Positions 1-9,728 of a DNA stretch of 64,000 nt are shown one piece after another; position 1 is the stretch's first letter; each line of letters begins with the position of its first letter. Both the position numbers and the translations under genes were made by a program. Source of the stretch: Geobacter argillaceus (GTDB lineage Bacteria; Desulfobacterota; Desulfuromonadia; Geobacterales; DSM-12255); assembly GCF_007830735.1 (NCBI RefSeq), contig NZ_VLLN01000004.1:124001-188000 (forward strand), given 5' to 3'. The notes beneath the pieces are model-generated. The model worked only from the letters and a program-made list of their open reading frames with translations. It had not been told where the DNA came from and searched no databases.

Positions 1-1
1 A

Positions 2-184
2 AAGGTCGAAGAGGGAATCAAGAACGATTCCATCTTCGAGATCCTTGCCGAGCAGCTCGAAGAGGGGCGGGAACACTTCAGGTCCAGGGTGTCGCCCGAA
101 CTGGGCGGCTCCAACATCTATGAGCTGGCCGTGGTCGATGTCCTGATCAAGCGGGCCGGAAAGATAGAGTCATCCATCTGGTAG
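2..184 (+). CDS. C-terminal end of an unidentified protein (partial)
   Basis: An open frame runs from the window edge to a TAG at 182-184 and encodes about 60 residues with normal composition (it ends GKIESSIW). Its start lies outside the window. The helical, charged segment with SIFEILAEQLEEG does not match a family I recognise, so no function is given. An intrinsic terminator follows at 211-241, so this is probably the last gene of the preceding transcription unit. Confidence 0.55.
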   Translation, partial: KVEEGIKNDSIFEILAEQLEEGREHFRSRVSPELGGSNIYELAVVDVLIKRAGKIESSIW

Positions 185-210
185 CCGGCCCGGTAGTGGG
201 TCACAGGAGA

Positions 211-241
211 AGGCGCGGTTGGCTGTAATCGCGCCTTTTTC
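211..241 (+). terminator. Intrinsic terminator
   Basis: AGGCGCG (211-217) pairs perfectly with CGCGCCT (230-236) across a 12-nt loop, and a T-run follows. It lies between the truncated first gene and the pseudouridine synthase. Confidence 0.75.
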
Positions 242-255
242 CGTTTTTGGAGAGT

Positions 256-1218
256 ATGGACCGTTTCGAACAGACAGTTCCAACAGGTCAGGAGTCCGAG
301 CGGCTGGACACCTTCGCGGTCCGGGTTGTGCCCGGGCTTACGCGCGCCGCTGTCCAGCGCCTTATCGAACAGGGGCTGGTTTCCGTTGACGGCGCCAGCG
401 CCAAGCCGTCCCTGAAACTCAAGGGTGGCGAGCAGGTCGTCGTAACCGTCCCCCCCCCTGAGCCGGCGGAGGCGGTGGCCGAGGAGATCCCCCTGCAGAT
501 CGCCTACGAGGATGCCGCAGTCGTGGTGGTCAACAAGCCGGCCGGCATGGTGGTCCACCCGGCAGCCGGCAACCCGCGGGGAACCCTGGTCAATGCCCTG
601 CTCGCCCACTGCCGCGACCTGTCCGGAGTCGGCGGCGAGCTGCGACCGGGCATCGTGCACCGTCTGGACAAGGATACCACCGGGCTCCTGGTGGTGGCCA
701 AGAGCGACTTGGCCCACCAGCACCTGGCCCATCAGTTCAAGGAGCACTCGATCCGCCGGGTCTACCTGGCACTGGTCTATGGTTCGCCGCGGGAGGATCG
801 GGGCCGTATTGAGGGAGAGATCGGCCGGCACCCGACCGATCGCAAACGGATGTCCGGCACGACCCGTCACGGCCGGCACGCGGTCACCCACTGGCGGGTC
901 GTGGCCCGTTATCCCGGCATGACGCTCCTCCGGCTGCGGCTGGAAACCGGACGGACCCATCAGATTCGCGTGCACCTGTCCGAGGCCGGTTTCCCCCTGG
1001 TCGGGGACCAGGTATATGGTGGTGCCGCCCGGGCGACCAATATCAGGGACCCGCAGCTTAAGAAGCTGGTCAAGGAGCTGGGGCGCCAGGCCCTCCATGC
1101 CCAGTCGCTCGGCTTCCTGCACCCGGCAAGCGGCGAGTGGCTGGAGTTCAACGCCGACATCCCGGCCGACATGCAGGCGATCCTGGATTACCTGACCTCA
1201 TTGGCCGATGGTCGTTGA
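256..1218 (+). CDS. RluA/RluD-family 23S rRNA pseudouridine synthase
   Basis: This is a 320-residue cytoplasmic enzyme expected to isomerise uridine to pseudouridine in large-subunit rRNA. An S4-like RNA-binding domain (about residues 15-80, RLDTFAVRVVPGLTRAAV) precedes the catalytic domain. The signature HRLDKDTTG carries the catalytic Asp near residue 138, and GRTHQIRVHL lies further on. Length and domain order fit RluD (about 325 residues) better than the short RluA type, but the target uridines cannot be read from sequence. I chose the ATG at 256 over an in-frame TTG at 247 because GGAG at 249-252 precedes it, although the spacing is short. pgeF follows 48 bp downstream, as in many bacteria where rluD and yfiH/pgeF are paired. 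Confidence 0.9.
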   Translation: MDRFEQTVPTGQESERLDTFAVRVVPGLTRAAVQRLIEQGLVSVDGASAKPSLKLKGGEQVVVTVPPPEPAEAVAEEIPLQIAYEDAAVVVVNKPAGMVVHPAAGNPRGTLVNALLAHCRDLSGVGGELRPGIVHRLDKDTTGLLVVAKSDLAHQHLAHQFKEHSIRRVYLALVYGSPREDRGRIEGEIGRHPTDRKRMSGTTRHGRHAVTHWRVVARYPGMTLLRLRLETGRTHQIRVHLSEAGFPLVGDQVYGGAARATNIRDPQLKKLVKELGRQALHAQSLGFLHPASGEWLEFNADIPADMQAILDYLTSLADGR

Positions 1219-1266
1219 ACATTTTCTTCGTCCAGCATTTTGAATGAAAAAGAGGATTGCTACGAT

Positions 1267-2064
1267 ATGCAGATGACCAGAAAAGGAAACATCCATTACC
1301 TGGAGGCGAAGATCTTCCGCCGGGCGGGATTCCAGGCCCAGGGATTCACTACCCGTCACGAGGGGGTCTCCCGGTTTCCCTTCAACTCCCTGAACCTGGG
1401 CACTACCACCCTTGACCCGATTCACAACGTCCAGGGGAACCGGAGCCTGCTGGCCCGCGCTTTCGGCTCCCGGCCGGAGCGGTTGGTGACGGCCAGCCAG
1501 GTCCATGGGACCGATCTCCTGGTCATTGACCAGCCGAACGACGATTTTGCCCATTTCCTCAAGCTGGAATGCGACGGGATCGTCACCAACCAGCCAGGGG
1601 TGATGATCGGGGTCACGGTGGCCGACTGCGTGCCGGTCCTGCTCTTGGACCCGGAGAAGCGGGTAGCTGCCGCCCTGCACGCGGGGTGTAAAGGGACGGC
1701 CAACGGCATTGTCCGGAGGGGAGTCGCTGCCCTGGTCGAGCAGTTCGGGTCACGGCCGGCGGACATCCTGGCGGCCGTGGGACCCGCAATCGGTGCCTGC
1801 TGCTACGAGGTGGATGGGCCGGTCATGGAGTCCTTCCGCAAGGGAGGAAACGGCTGGGAGCTCTTTGCCACGGCCACCGGTGCCGACAGCTGGCGCCTCG
1901 ATCTGGCGGCGGCCAACCGCAGCCAGCTGCAGGCCGCCGGACTCCCGGACGAGAACATCGAAACCTCCGGACGCTGTGTGAGCTGCGAGCACGATCTCTT
2001 CTTTTCCTATCGACGCGACAAGGGGGAGACCGGGCGGCAGATGGGGTTCATCATGCTGCCGTAG
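1267..2064 (+). CDS. pgeF: PgeF/YfiH-type multicopper polyphenol oxidase-like protein (peptidoglycan editing factor)
   Basis: This 265-residue protein belongs to the YfiH/PgeF (laccase domain, DUF152) family, whose members remove misincorporated L-Ser from peptidoglycan precursors or act on purine nucleosides. Family blocks visible are SQVHGTD, VTVADCVPVLLLDP, AALHAGCKGTANG (metal-ligand His and Cys) and VGPAIGACCYEV, with the closing YRRDKGETGRQMGFIMLP. AGAGGA (1250-1255) lies 11 bp before ATG 1267. A TTG at 1240 also opens the frame but has no ribosome-binding site. Its partner upstream is the pseudouridine synthase. It is the last core gene before the accessory island. Confidence 0.9.
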   Translation: MQMTRKGNIHYLEAKIFRRAGFQAQGFTTRHEGVSRFPFNSLNLGTTTLDPIHNVQGNRSLLARAFGSRPERLVTASQVHGTDLLVIDQPNDDFAHFLKLECDGIVTNQPGVMIGVTVADCVPVLLLDPEKRVAAALHAGCKGTANGIVRRGVAALVEQFGSRPADILAAVGPAIGACCYEVDGPVMESFRKGGNGWELFATATGADSWRLDLAAANRSQLQAAGLPDENIETSGRCVSCEHDLFFSYRRDKGETGRQMGFIMLP

Positions 2065-2131
2065 GGGACGCGTTGCGTGAAAAGAAGTTGAACGGGTGAA
2101 GGTGCCGCAATTTACCATCTATGCCAAGGGT

Positions 2132-2207
2132 GCCGGGTGGAAATCAGCTCGTTTGCAAAGCTACAGGGTGATAAACCCGGCGAGGGGCGGATTTCCAGCC
2201 GTTTTTT
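2132..2207 (+). ncRNA. Candidate structured RNA: pseudoknot-capable element followed by a T-run
   Basis: GCCGGGT (2132-2138) is the perfect complement of ACCCGGC (2175-2181). The overlapping TGGAAATC (2138-2145) is the perfect complement of GATTTCCA (2190-2197). The order a-b-a'-b' allows an H-type pseudoknot or two mutually exclusive stems. An inner AGCT...AGCT hairpin (2146-2162) sits between them, and T6 follows at 2202-2207. The phrase GCAAAGCTACAGGG resembles the P2/P3 junction of GEMM-I riboswitches, but the GNRA-capped hairpin and other GEMM parts are missing. Function is unknown and no gene follows directly on this strand. Confidence 0.35.
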
Positions 2208-2255
2208 CAGGATGGAGGCCGATGCGCACCAGATACGCTTTAATGTAACCAGAGA

Positions 2256-2292
2256 CCGCGTGTGGCATGGTGTGCTGCTGGCGGTTTTTTTA
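2256..2292 (+). terminator. Terminator-like hairpin with T7 tract
   Basis: ACCGC (from 2256) pairs with GCGGT across an imperfect inner stem, and seven or so T residues follow. It could end pgeF transcription or act as the expression platform of the structured element at 2132-2207. Confidence 0.5.
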
Positions 2293-2583
2293 TGCCTGCA
2301 CGCTTTTTTCATGGGGGGCTGACACCGTCTTTTCGTACTAATCTCTCTATTTTTCTCTACGGTAACATTTTGCGACAGGCAGCTGTGAGATGGCTCTGGT
2401 CGTGCGGTTAATGGTAATAGTGTAATATTTTGTGACATCACATTCTGTTACACCTGACGACATGCTGTCGGTTAACATGATGAAATTATGTGAAGTAAGA
2501 TTTGGCACGGGAATTGGTAGATAGAGGGTTATGCACTGGGGTTGGAGGGAGCGATGGAGACGGTCCGCGAAGGAGATTTTGAG

Positions 2584-2619
2584 AAGCCGCGTGTGGCAGC
2601 AGAATGCCGCAGGCGGCTT
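2584..2619. other. Long two-part hairpin
   Basis: AAGCCGC (2584-2590) pairs with GCGGCTT (2613-2619). An inner TGTGGCA/TGCCGCA stem (2592-2598 with 2605-2611, one G-U pair) is separated from it by a single-base bulge. The run TGTTCGTTTTA follows. It may be a terminator reading rightward toward the decayed helicase gene. Confidence 0.4.
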
Positions 2620-2688
2620 TGTTCGTTTTACCCATGGGAATACAATAGTTAGCCCGGATTATTGGCTAGACTTGTTTCGGAATTATGC

Positions 2689-2990
2689 ATGAGTAACTTT
2701 TTCGACATTTCATTTGCACCCGTACTGGACACCTCCAGCGGGGACATCATCAGGGATTTCTTCAATCCCGCCTTGGCTGCTTCAGTCCGCTATGATCGCT
2801 GCGTTGGGTGACGGTGTTTGCAGCCAATGGCGGCTACGTGCGCTGGGTGACCAGTCCAATTCTGAGTGAAGACGACTGGAATGCATACAGGAAGGGAGTG
2901 CTGCTCGTACCGACGAAACACTCCGACTGGCACTGAAAGCCAGTGTCCATGATCGGCGGAAAACGCAATGGGTTACGGAGAACGCTTTGT
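2689..2990 (+). pseudogene. Decayed N-terminal fragment of a PLD-domain (helicase-type) defence protein
   Basis: Three frames together read as one protein start. MSNFFDISFAPVLD...SVRYDRCVG stops at TGA 2809-2811. The next frame continues with VFAANGGYVRWVTSP and ILSEDDWNAYRKG. A third continues with ARTDETLRLALKASVHD and ends at a TAA near 2990. The pattern FFNPALA...ANGGYVRWVTSPILSEDDW resembles the phospholipase-D-like N-terminus of large DEAD/DEAH helicases found in phage-defence loci. At least two frameshifts and loss of everything downstream make it a remnant. It abuts the intact Wadjet operon. Confidence 0.6.
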
Positions 2991-3018
2991 AATGGCACCC
3001 ACATGAGGTAGAGCGAAT

Positions 3019-4473
3019 TTGAGCCTTGATTACACCACTCTCGACATGTTGCGCCAGAGCCACCCAGCCTGGCGGTTGTTACGCTCCGATCACGCACAAC
3101 TGGTGGTAAGTTTTCTGCACCGTGTTTTCATTGTGCCCAATGTGCGGGTGATGGCGCAGGAAGATCTGGTGGAAGCGCTGAAGGACGAGCTTTTTGCCTT
3201 GCGCGAACGGTTGGGCTCGGAGGTTTTTCCTAAGCCACCCATAGATTATCTCAACGATTGGGCCGCTAATGACAAGGGGTGGCTGCGTAAGTTCTACCGC
3301 CAGGACTCGGACGAACCGTATTTCGACCTGACCCCTTCCACCGAAAAGGCGATTGCTTGGCTCGGCATTCTCACCGAGCGGAGCTTCGTGGGGACCGAGT
3401 CGCGGCTGCTCACCCTGTTCGAACTGCTCAAACAGATGAGTGAGGGGAGCGAGACCGACCCGCAGGCCCGCATTGTTGAACTCCACAAGCGCCGCGACGA
3501 GATCGACGCCGAAATTGCCCGCGTGCTGGCGGGCGACATCCCTCTTTTGGACGACACGGCACTGAAGGAGCGCTTCCAGCAGTTTATCCAGCTTGCGCGG
3601 GAACTGCTGACCGACTTTCGCGAGGTTGAGCAGAACTTCCGCGGACTGGATCGGCGCGTACGGGAGCGGATCGCACTTTGGGAAGGCGGCAAGGGGGCGT
3701 TGTTGGAAGAGATAATGGGCGAACGCGATCTTATTGCCGACTCGGACCAAGGGCGGAGTTTTCGCGCCTTCTGGGACTTCCTGATGTCCAGCCGCAGGCA
3801 GGAAGAGCTGTCGTCTCTGCTTGAGCGCGTCCTGTCCCTGCCGCCGTTGGCGGAACTGAAGCCGGACCCCCGCACCCGGCGCCTGCATTATGACTGGCTG
3901 GAGGCCGGGGAGCATACGCAGCGCACGGTGGCTCAACTCTCCCAGCAGTTGCGGCGGTTCCTGGATGACCAGGCCTGGCTGGAGAACCGCCGCATCATGG
4001 ACATTCTGCACGGGATCGAGGCAAAGGCGCTGGCACTCCGGGAGTCGCCACCCACCGGTGAATTCACGGCCATTGCGGAAACCGCCGCCGATATCGAACT
4101 GCCGATGGAGCGGCCGCTTTACACACCAACTATCAAACCGGTCATCGCCGATACGGCGCTTGAGTCGGGTGATGTCGACCTGGATGCGGCGGTGCTCTAC
4201 TCGCAGGTGGTGATCGACAAGGCCCGGCTGGTTCATCACGTACGCCATGCTTTGCAGGATCGCTCGCAAATCACCCTGAGCGAGCTGTGCGCGATGCAGC
4301 CGCTGCAAAACGGTCTGTCTGAGCTGGTGGCGTACCTGCAACTTTGCGGTGACGATTTCAAGGTCGTAGTGGATGAAGGGGCGACCGAAGTCATCGTGTG
4401 GCAAGGTATCGGTGCCGATGGAGAGGAACATGCCAGGCAGGCGCGTCTGCCAAGGGTGATCTTTGTGAGGTGA
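3019..4473 (+). CDS. jetA: Wadjet protein JetA (DUF3375, MksF-like kleisin)
   Basis: This 484-residue protein opens LDYTTLDMLRQSHPAWRLL, then RSDHAQLVVSFLHRVF, the typical DUF3375 N-terminus. It is predicted to be the kleisin-like subunit that bridges the SMC heads of the Wadjet (JetABCD/MksBEFG) anti-plasmid complex, which extrudes plasmid DNA and cuts it. The rest is mainly charged and helical. Family conservation begins right after the initiator, so the TTG at 3019 (GAGG at 3004-3007) is preferred to the first internal ATG at 3046, which would remove that block. Its stop overlaps the start of jetB, the first of four tightly coupled genes. Confidence 0.88.
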   Translation: MSLDYTTLDMLRQSHPAWRLLRSDHAQLVVSFLHRVFIVPNVRVMAQEDLVEALKDELFALRERLGSEVFPKPPIDYLNDWAANDKGWLRKFYRQDSDEPYFDLTPSTEKAIAWLGILTERSFVGTESRLLTLFELLKQMSEGSETDPQARIVELHKRRDEIDAEIARVLAGDIPLLDDTALKERFQQFIQLARELLTDFREVEQNFRGLDRRVRERIALWEGGKGALLEEIMGERDLIADSDQGRSFRAFWDFLMSSRRQEELSSLLERVLSLPPLAELKPDPRTRRLHYDWLEAGEHTQRTVAQLSQQLRRFLDDQAWLENRRIMDILHGIEAKALALRESPPTGEFTAIAETAADIELPMERPLYTPTIKPVIADTALESGDVDLDAAVLYSQVVIDKARLVHHVRHALQDRSQITLSELCAMQPLQNGLSELVAYLQLCGDDFKVVVDEGATEVIVWQGIGADGEEHARQARLPRVIFVR

Positions 4474-4475
4474 TG

Positions 4476-5123
4476 ATGGCGGAACTGCTGTCTGATAGGC
4501 CCGCGTCGGCAAATGACCTGTCGGTTCTGGTAGTCACCCTGCTGAAGGGGGTGATCTATCGGGAAGGGGATGGGGGGTGGTGGAATGGGCTTCTCAATCT
4601 CCAGGCCCGGATACGCGACTACGTTGCCGTGCTCGGCCTGGAATTGGTGCTTGACGAGGCAGAGGGGTATGCCTTCCTGCGTTCGTGCCCGGATGCGGAG
4701 GAGGATGGTGGCCCGAAGATTCCGCGCCTGGTGACAAGACGTGCACTATCGTTTCCTGTTAGCCTCTTGCTGGCGCTCCTGCGCAAGAAACTGGCAGAAT
4801 TCGATGCGAGCGGCAGCGAAACGCGCCTTGTCCTCTCCCGGGACGGGATCGTCGAACTGATCCGGGTGTTTCTACCCGAAAGCAGCAACGAGGCCAGGCT
4901 GATCGACCAGATCGAGACCCATCTCAACAAGATCGTGGAGTTGGGATTCCTGCGCAAACTGAAACCGACTGCGGCGAACACGGGTGGGCAGACGGCCATG
5001 TACGAGGTTCGCCGCATACTCAAATCGTTCGTTGACGCCCAGTGGCTGGCCGATTTCGATAGCCGGCTGGCGGCATATCAGGCGCAACTGGCAGGGAGAA
5101 CCGGAGAGACGACCGATGAGTGA
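4476..5123 (+). CDS. jetB: Wadjet protein JetB (DUF4194, MksE-like)
   Basis: This 215-residue protein is the KITE/winged-helix-like subunit (DUF4194) of the Wadjet complex and should bind the JetA kleisin. Visible blocks are [14 protein letters not shown], the segment around [31 protein letters not shown] and the C-terminal [16 protein letters not shown]. The last is the usual end of DUF4194 proteins. ATG codons occur at 4473 and 4476; GAGG at 4467-4470 is better spaced for 4476. The gene begins within a base or two of the jetA stop and overlaps jetC by 8 bp, so it is translationally coupled on both sides. Confidence 0.87.
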   Translation: MAELLSDRPASANDLSVLVVTLLKGVIYREGDGGWWNGLLNLQARIRDYVAVLGLELVLDEAEGYAFLRSCPDAEEDGGPKIPRLVTRRALSFPVSLLLALLRKKLAEFDASGSETRLVLSRDGIVELIRVFLPESSNEARLIDQIETHLNKIVELGFLRKLKPTAANTGGQTAMYEVRRILKSFVDAQWLADFDSRLAAYQAQLAGRTGETTDE

Positions 5124-8100
5124 CCCGCAGGAGATGCAACTCGACTTTGTTGCCGACGATACCTTGTCCGGCTTCAGGCTGCATTGCCTGGAGCTGTACA
5201 ACTGGGGCACCTTCGATGGCCGCGTCTGGGCACTGCATCCCGATGGCAAGACCTCCCTGCTCACCGGCGATATCGGCTCCGGCAAATCGACCCTGGTGGA
5301 CGCGGTGACGACGCTTTTGGTGCCGGCGCACCGCGTCGCCTATAACAAGGCCGCAGGCGCCGACAGTAAGGAACGGAGCCTGCGCTCCTACGTACTCGGA
5401 CATTACAAATCGGAGCGCAACGAGGTGAGCGGAACCGTCAAGCCGGTGGCGCTGCGCGATCACAACAGCTACTCGGTAATCCTGGGGGTTTTTCATAATG
5501 CCGGTTACAGTCAGACCGTGACGCTGGCGCAGGTCTTCTGGATGAAGGATGCAGTCGCGCAGCCCGCCCGCTTCTTTGTCTGCGCGGAACGCGCCATGTC
5601 GATTGCCGCCGACTTTGCCCAGTTCGGTACGGACATCGCCCAGTTGCGGAAGAAGCTGCGCGGGCTCGGCGCTGATGTTCATGACACGTTTCCCCCTTAC
5701 GGCTCCTGGTTCCGCCGCCGTTTCGGCATCGAGAACGAACAGGCGCTGGAACTGTTTCATCAAACGGTATCCATGAAGTCGGTGGGTAACCTGACCGACT
5801 TCGTCCGCAGCCACATGCTAGAACCGTTTGAGGTTGCCCCGCGCATCACGGCCCTGATTAGTCACTTCGACGACCTGAACCGGGCCCATGAAGCCGTTTT
5901 GAAAGCCAAGAGACAGGTGGAGATGCTTTCACCGCTGGTTGCGGACTGTGAGCGGCATAGGTCGCTGGTTGCCCAGGGGGAGGAACTCCGCGCCTGCCGC
6001 GAGGCCCTCAGGCCCTACTTCGCAGGGTTGAAGCTCGGGTTGCTGGACAAACGGCTCGCCGCTCTTGCCGACGAATGGACGCGCCAGGACGTGCAGGTCA
6101 AGCGCCTGAAAGAGCGCTGCGAGGGCCTGCGGAGCGATGAAGGCGAACTGAAACAGAACATTGCCGATAACGGCGGTGACCGCCTGGAACGGCTGGCCGG
6201 CGAGATCCACAGGAAGGAGCAGGAGCGCCAGAGACGCGAACAGAAGGCCCGGCGTTTTGCCGAACTGGTGCGCGCCGTCGGCGAGGCTCCAGCCGAGGAT
6301 GAGCCCGGTTTTCTTGATCAACGACGCCGTTTCTCGGCCCTGGCGGATGCGGAGCGGACACATGAGGCGGATCTGCAGAACAGGCTGACCGAGCACGGTG
6401 TGACGCTGCGACAGGGGCAGCAGGAGCACGACGAGCTGTCGGCCGAGATCGCCAGCCTGAAGACCCGTCGTAGCAACATCCCGGCGGAGCAGGTAGCCAT
6501 GCGCGCCGCATTGTGCCAGGCAGTAAGTCTGTCAGAAGGGGATATGCCCTTTGCCGGCGAACTGCTGCAACTGCGCGAGGAGGAACGTGACTGGGAAGGA
6601 GCCGTCGAACGCCTGCTGCGGAATTTCGGCCTGTCGCTGCTCGTACCGGACCGGCATTACGGAGCAGTTGCGGATTGGGTGGACAGAACCCATCTGAAAG
6701 GGCGGCTGGTCTATTTCCGGGTACGTCCGGGGTCGCGGGGCGAACTCCCCGAGCTGCACCGGGATTCACTGGCGCGCAAGCTAGCCATCAAACCCGAATC
6801 TCCTTTCTACGACTGGCTGGAACGGGAACTGGCGCACCGTTTCGATGTGGCCTGTTGCGCAACGCAGGAGCAGTTCCGGCGCGAAACCCGCGCCATTACA
6901 CGTGCGGGCCAGATCAAGGCGCCCGGCGAGCGGCACGAAAAAGACGACCGTTTTCGGATCGACGACCGCCATCGCTACGTGCTGGGGTGGACCAACGCGG
7001 AAAAGATCGCCGCGCTCGAAGCCAAGGCAAGGAAGTTGGAAGGACAACTGGGCGACTTGTTGACTCTGATGGGCAAGGTCCAGAAAGAGCAGAGCGCGTT
7101 CAAGGAACGTCTCGATGCCTTGTCGAAACTTGACGAATACACGGATTTCAGTGAGCTTGACTGGCAGTCGCTGGCCGTAGAAATTGCGACGCTGGAGTAT
7201 GATCGGAAAAAGCTCGAATCTGCGTCCGACCTCCTCCAGAGCCTGACAATACGGCTGAAGGCGCTTCAGGTGGAACTGGGCGAGTCGGAGAAGGAACTCG
7301 AAAAGAAATCGGGAGAACGTGGCGCGACCCAGGCCAAGCGCGAGGCAGCTGAGGAACTGCGCAGTCAGACCCTGGCACTTCTAGGACCTCCCGAACAGGC
7401 CGACTATGCCGGCCGGTTCGAACGCCTTGAGGCCATGCGCGGCGAAGCTCTCGGCGAACATCATCTCACGGTCGAATCGTGCGACAATCGCGAGCGGGAG
7501 ATGCGAGACTGGCTACAAGCCAAGATCGACGCTGAAATCAAGAAAATCGAGCGCCTGCGCGACAGGATCATCGATGCCATGCGCGCTTACTGCACAGCGT
7601 TTCCGTTGGACACGCAGGAGGTGGACGTGGCTGTGGAGGCGGCTTCCGAGTATCTGGATATGCTGGATAAGCTGAAGGCCGACGACCTCCCCCGTTTCGA
7701 GGCCCGCTTCAAGGGGCTCTTGAACGAAAACACCATCCGTGAGGTGGCAAATTTTCAGTCGCAACTGGCGCGGGAGCGGGAAACGATCAAAGAACGGATA
7801 GGGCGGATCAACGAGTCGCTCAACCAGATCGACTACAACCCTGGCCGGTACATAGTGCTGGAGGCCCAGCCGACGCCTGATGCCGATATCCGCGATTTCC
7901 AGTCCGAGTTGCGTGCCTGCACCGAAGGGGCAATAACCGGTTCCGACGACAGCCAGTACTCGGAGGCCAAGTTCCTGCTGGTAAAACAGATCATCGAGCG
8001 CTTTCGTGGGCGAGAGGGGCAGTCCGAACCGGATCGACGCTGGACCGTAAAGGTCACCGACGTTCGCAACTGGTTCACGTTTGCCGCCAGCGAACGCTGG

Positions 8101-8490
8101 CGAGAGGATGGCACCGAGCACGAGCATTACTCCGACTCCGGCGGCAAGTCGGGCGGGCAAAAGGAGAAGCTGGCCTACACCATCCTGGCGGCAAGCCTGG
8201 CCTACCAGTTTGGTCTCGAATGGGGCGCGGTCCGTTCCCGATCTTTCCGCTTCGTGGTGATCGACGAGGCGTTCGGCCGCGGGTCGGACGAGTCCGCGCA
8301 GTATGGCCTGCGGCTGTTTGCCCAGCTCAACCTGCAACTCCTGATCGTCACCCCTCTACAGAAGATCCACATTATCGAGCCGTTTGTCGCCAGCGTGGGA
8401 TTTGTCCATAACGAAGACGGCCGCGCCTCCAAGCTGCGCAATCTTTCGATCGAGGAGTACCGCAAGGAGAAGGAGAGGATGGCGGGATGA
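5116..8490 (+). CDS. jetC: Wadjet protein JetC (SMC-like ATPase, MksB-like)
   Basis: This 1124-residue SMC-type ATPase is the DNA-extruding motor of Wadjet. The Walker A is [14 protein letters not shown] near residue 55. Long charged coiled coil fills the middle (about residues 260-900). The ABC signature region reads [19 protein letters not shown] and the Walker B is [17 protein letters not shown] final [16 protein letters not shown] block is typical of the MksB/JetC group. I start at ATG 5116 ([12 protein letters not shown]), which overlaps the jetB stop by 8 bp; the frame stays open to 4984 but that extension lies inside jetB. All motifs are intact, so the ATPase should be active. Confidence 0.92.
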   Translation: MSDPQEMQLDFVADDTLSGFRLHCLELYNWGTFDGRVWALHPDGKTSLLTGDIGSGKSTLVDAVTTLLVPAHRVAYNKAAGADSKERSLRSYVLGHYKSERNEVSGTVKPVALRDHNSYSVILGVFHNAGYSQTVTLAQVFWMKDAVAQPARFFVCAERAMSIAADFAQFGTDIAQLRKKLRGLGADVHDTFPPYGSWFRRRFGIENEQALELFHQTVSMKSVGNLTDFVRSHMLEPFEVAPRITALISHFDDLNRAHEAVLKAKRQVEMLSPLVADCERHRSLVAQGEELRACREALRPYFAGLKLGLLDKRLAALADEWTRQDVQVKRLKERCEGLRSDEGELKQNIADNGGDRLERLAGEIHRKEQERQRREQKARRFAELVRAVGEAPAEDEPGFLDQRRRFSALADAERTHEADLQNRLTEHGVTLRQGQQEHDELSAEIASLKTRRSNIPAEQVAMRAALCQAVSLSEGDMPFAGELLQLREEERDWEGAVERLLRNFGLSLLVPDRHYGAVADWVDRTHLKGRLVYFRVRPGSRGELPELHRDSLARKLAIKPESPFYDWLERELAHRFDVACCATQEQFRRETRAITRAGQIKAPGERHEKDDRFRIDDRHRYVLGWTNAEKIAALEAKARKLEGQLGDLLTLMGKVQKEQSAFKERLDALSKLDEYTDFSELDWQSLAVEIATLEYDRKKLESASDLLQSLTIRLKALQVELGESEKELEKKSGERGATQAKREAAEELRSQTLALLGPPEQADYAGRFERLEAMRGEALGEHHLTVESCDNREREMRDWLQAKIDAEIKKIERLRDRIIDAMRAYCTAFPLDTQEVDVAVEAASEYLDMLDKLKADDLPRFEARFKGLLNENTIREVANFQSQLARERETIKERIGRINESLNQIDYNPGRYIVLEAQPTPDADIRDFQSELRACTEGAITGSDDSQYSEAKFLLVKQIIERFRGREGQSEPDRRWTVKVTDVRNWFTFAASERWREDGTEHEHYSDSGGKSGGQKEKLAYTILAASLAYQFGLEWGAVRSRSFRFVVIDEAFGRGSDESAQYGLRLFAQLNLQLLIVTPLQKIHIIEPFVASVGFVHNEDGRASKLRNLSIEEYRKEKERMAG

Positions 8491-9674
8491 GCTGGACACG
8501 ACCGCCCGATCTGCGGACCCAGGTACAAAAGCTGTGGGACCGGGGGGAACTGCTTGCCGCCTTTGTCACCGGCGAGCCGTTGTTCCCGAAGCGCCTGGCG
8601 CTTAAGTCGCCCACATCTGCGGAGATTGCCGACCGCTTCGACGAGGTGCGCGCCTGGATCGGCGAGCTTCGAGCGTTACCCAACTGCCGGGTGGAGATGC
8701 GTGAGTTCAGGCACCGGCTGTTCGGCGCCAATGCCGTCCCCCAGGCGGTCTGGATCGACACGATCGAGGCTGCCCTGGCGCTTATCGGCAAACAGCGCGC
8801 TGCCGCACGATTTGCCGGGTTGATCGGGATGACAAGGGCGCTTCTGCCGCGACTCTTGCCCTGGCTGGTCAAACGGCCTTTACGGGCGCTGGAACTTGCC
8901 GACGAGTGGTGCCGCCTGCTTGAAATAGTCGCCTGGCTCGAAAAACATCCTGTCCCGGGGGTCTACCTGCGTCAGGTGGATATTCCGGGTGTGCATAGCA
9001 AGTTCATCGAGGCCCATCGCGGGGTCCTGTTGGAACTGTTGGATATCGTGCTGCCGCCCGAGGCGATCGATCCTATGGCAACCGGAGTAGACAGGTTCGC
9101 ACAGCGTTACGGGTTTCGAGACAAGCCTGTTCTCATCCGCTTTCGCCCTCTCGACCATCAAGTCCCCATATTGTCTTGCGGCTTCGCGCAGGACATCACC
9201 CTCGATGCCGAGAGCTTTGCCCGGCTTGATCCCAAGGTCTCACGGGTGTTCATCACCGAGAATGAGATAAATTTTCTGGCCTTTCCGCCGGTAACGGAGA
9301 GTCTGGTCATCTTCGGTGCGGGGTACGGCTTCGAGATGCTGAGCGAGGCTAAATGGCTGTCGCGTTGCTGCATCTATTACTGGGGTGATATCGATACCCA
9401 CGGTTTCGCGATCCTCGATCAGCTCCGTAGCCGTCTCGGCCACGTAGTGTCTTTCCTGATGGACCGCAGCACCCTGCTGGCCTTTGAATCCCAATGGGGG
9501 GAGGAGGGGAAGCAGGCATTACGTGACCTGCCTCGACTGACAGAGGAGGAGCAGGCCTTGTTCGACGATTTGAGAGACAACCGTATTCGCAAGAATCTGC
9601 GTCTTGAACAAGAAAAGATAGGCTTCGGCTGGGTGAAGTCGGCACTTTCAACGCTTTTAGAAGAGACATGTTAG
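8487..9674 (+). CDS. jetD: Wadjet protein JetD (DUF3322/DUF2220, Toprim-like nuclease)
   Basis: This 395-residue protein starts with the DUF3322 domain ([20 protein letters not shown]) and ends with the DUF2220 Toprim-like domain. JetD is the nuclease subunit that cleaves plasmid DNA after loop extrusion. The Toprim acid pattern is visible as [14 protein letters not shown] (Glu) and, about 50 residues later, [19 protein letters not shown] (DxD). ATG 8487 overlaps the jetC stop by 4 bp (ATGA). It completes a jetABCD order typical of type I Wadjet. A transposase remnant begins about 55 bp downstream. Confidence 0.9.
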   Translation: MSWTRPPDLRTQVQKLWDRGELLAAFVTGEPLFPKRLALKSPTSAEIADRFDEVRAWIGELRALPNCRVEMREFRHRLFGANAVPQAVWIDTIEAALALIGKQRAAARFAGLIGMTRALLPRLLPWLVKRPLRALELADEWCRLLEIVAWLEKHPVPGVYLRQVDIPGVHSKFIEAHRGVLLELLDIVLPPEAIDPMATGVDRFAQRYGFRDKPVLIRFRPLDHQVPILSCGFAQDITLDAESFARLDPKVSRVFITENEINFLAFPPVTESLVIFGAGYGFEMLSEAKWLSRCCIYYWGDIDTHGFAILDQLRSRLGHVVSFLMDRSTLLAFESQWGEEGKQALRDLPRLTEEEQALFDDLRDNRIRKNLRLEQEKIGFGWVKSALSTLLEETC

Positions 9675-9728
9675 CAGGAAACGGCAATTTCGGAGCTTTC
9701 AAAATGATAGAGCATTACATCGATAAAT

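Larger units (their letters stand above)
2065..2688. other. Gene-poor left edge of the accessory island
   Basis: No convincing protein gene lies in these 624 bases. They hold a pseudoknot-capable element (2132-2207), a terminator-like hairpin with a long T-run (2256-2292), a pair of 16-bp near-direct repeats exactly 60 bp apart (2362-2377 and 2422-2437, 14 of 16 identical) and a strong two-part hairpin (2584-2619). The stretch beyond about 2330 is visibly more AT-rich than the flanking core genes. Confidence 0.5.

Noticed and set aside
2132-2207. GEMM-I (cyclic dinucleotide) riboswitch
   Set aside because: Only the GCAAAGCTACAGGG phrase fits; the GNRA-capped P2 hairpin, tetraloop receptor and P3 closing segment are absent.
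2137-2322. 61-codon frame from GTG 2137, ending with a hydrophobic stretch
   Set aside because: It has no ribosome-binding site, its first half is the pseudoknot element and its second half is the terminator-like hairpin.
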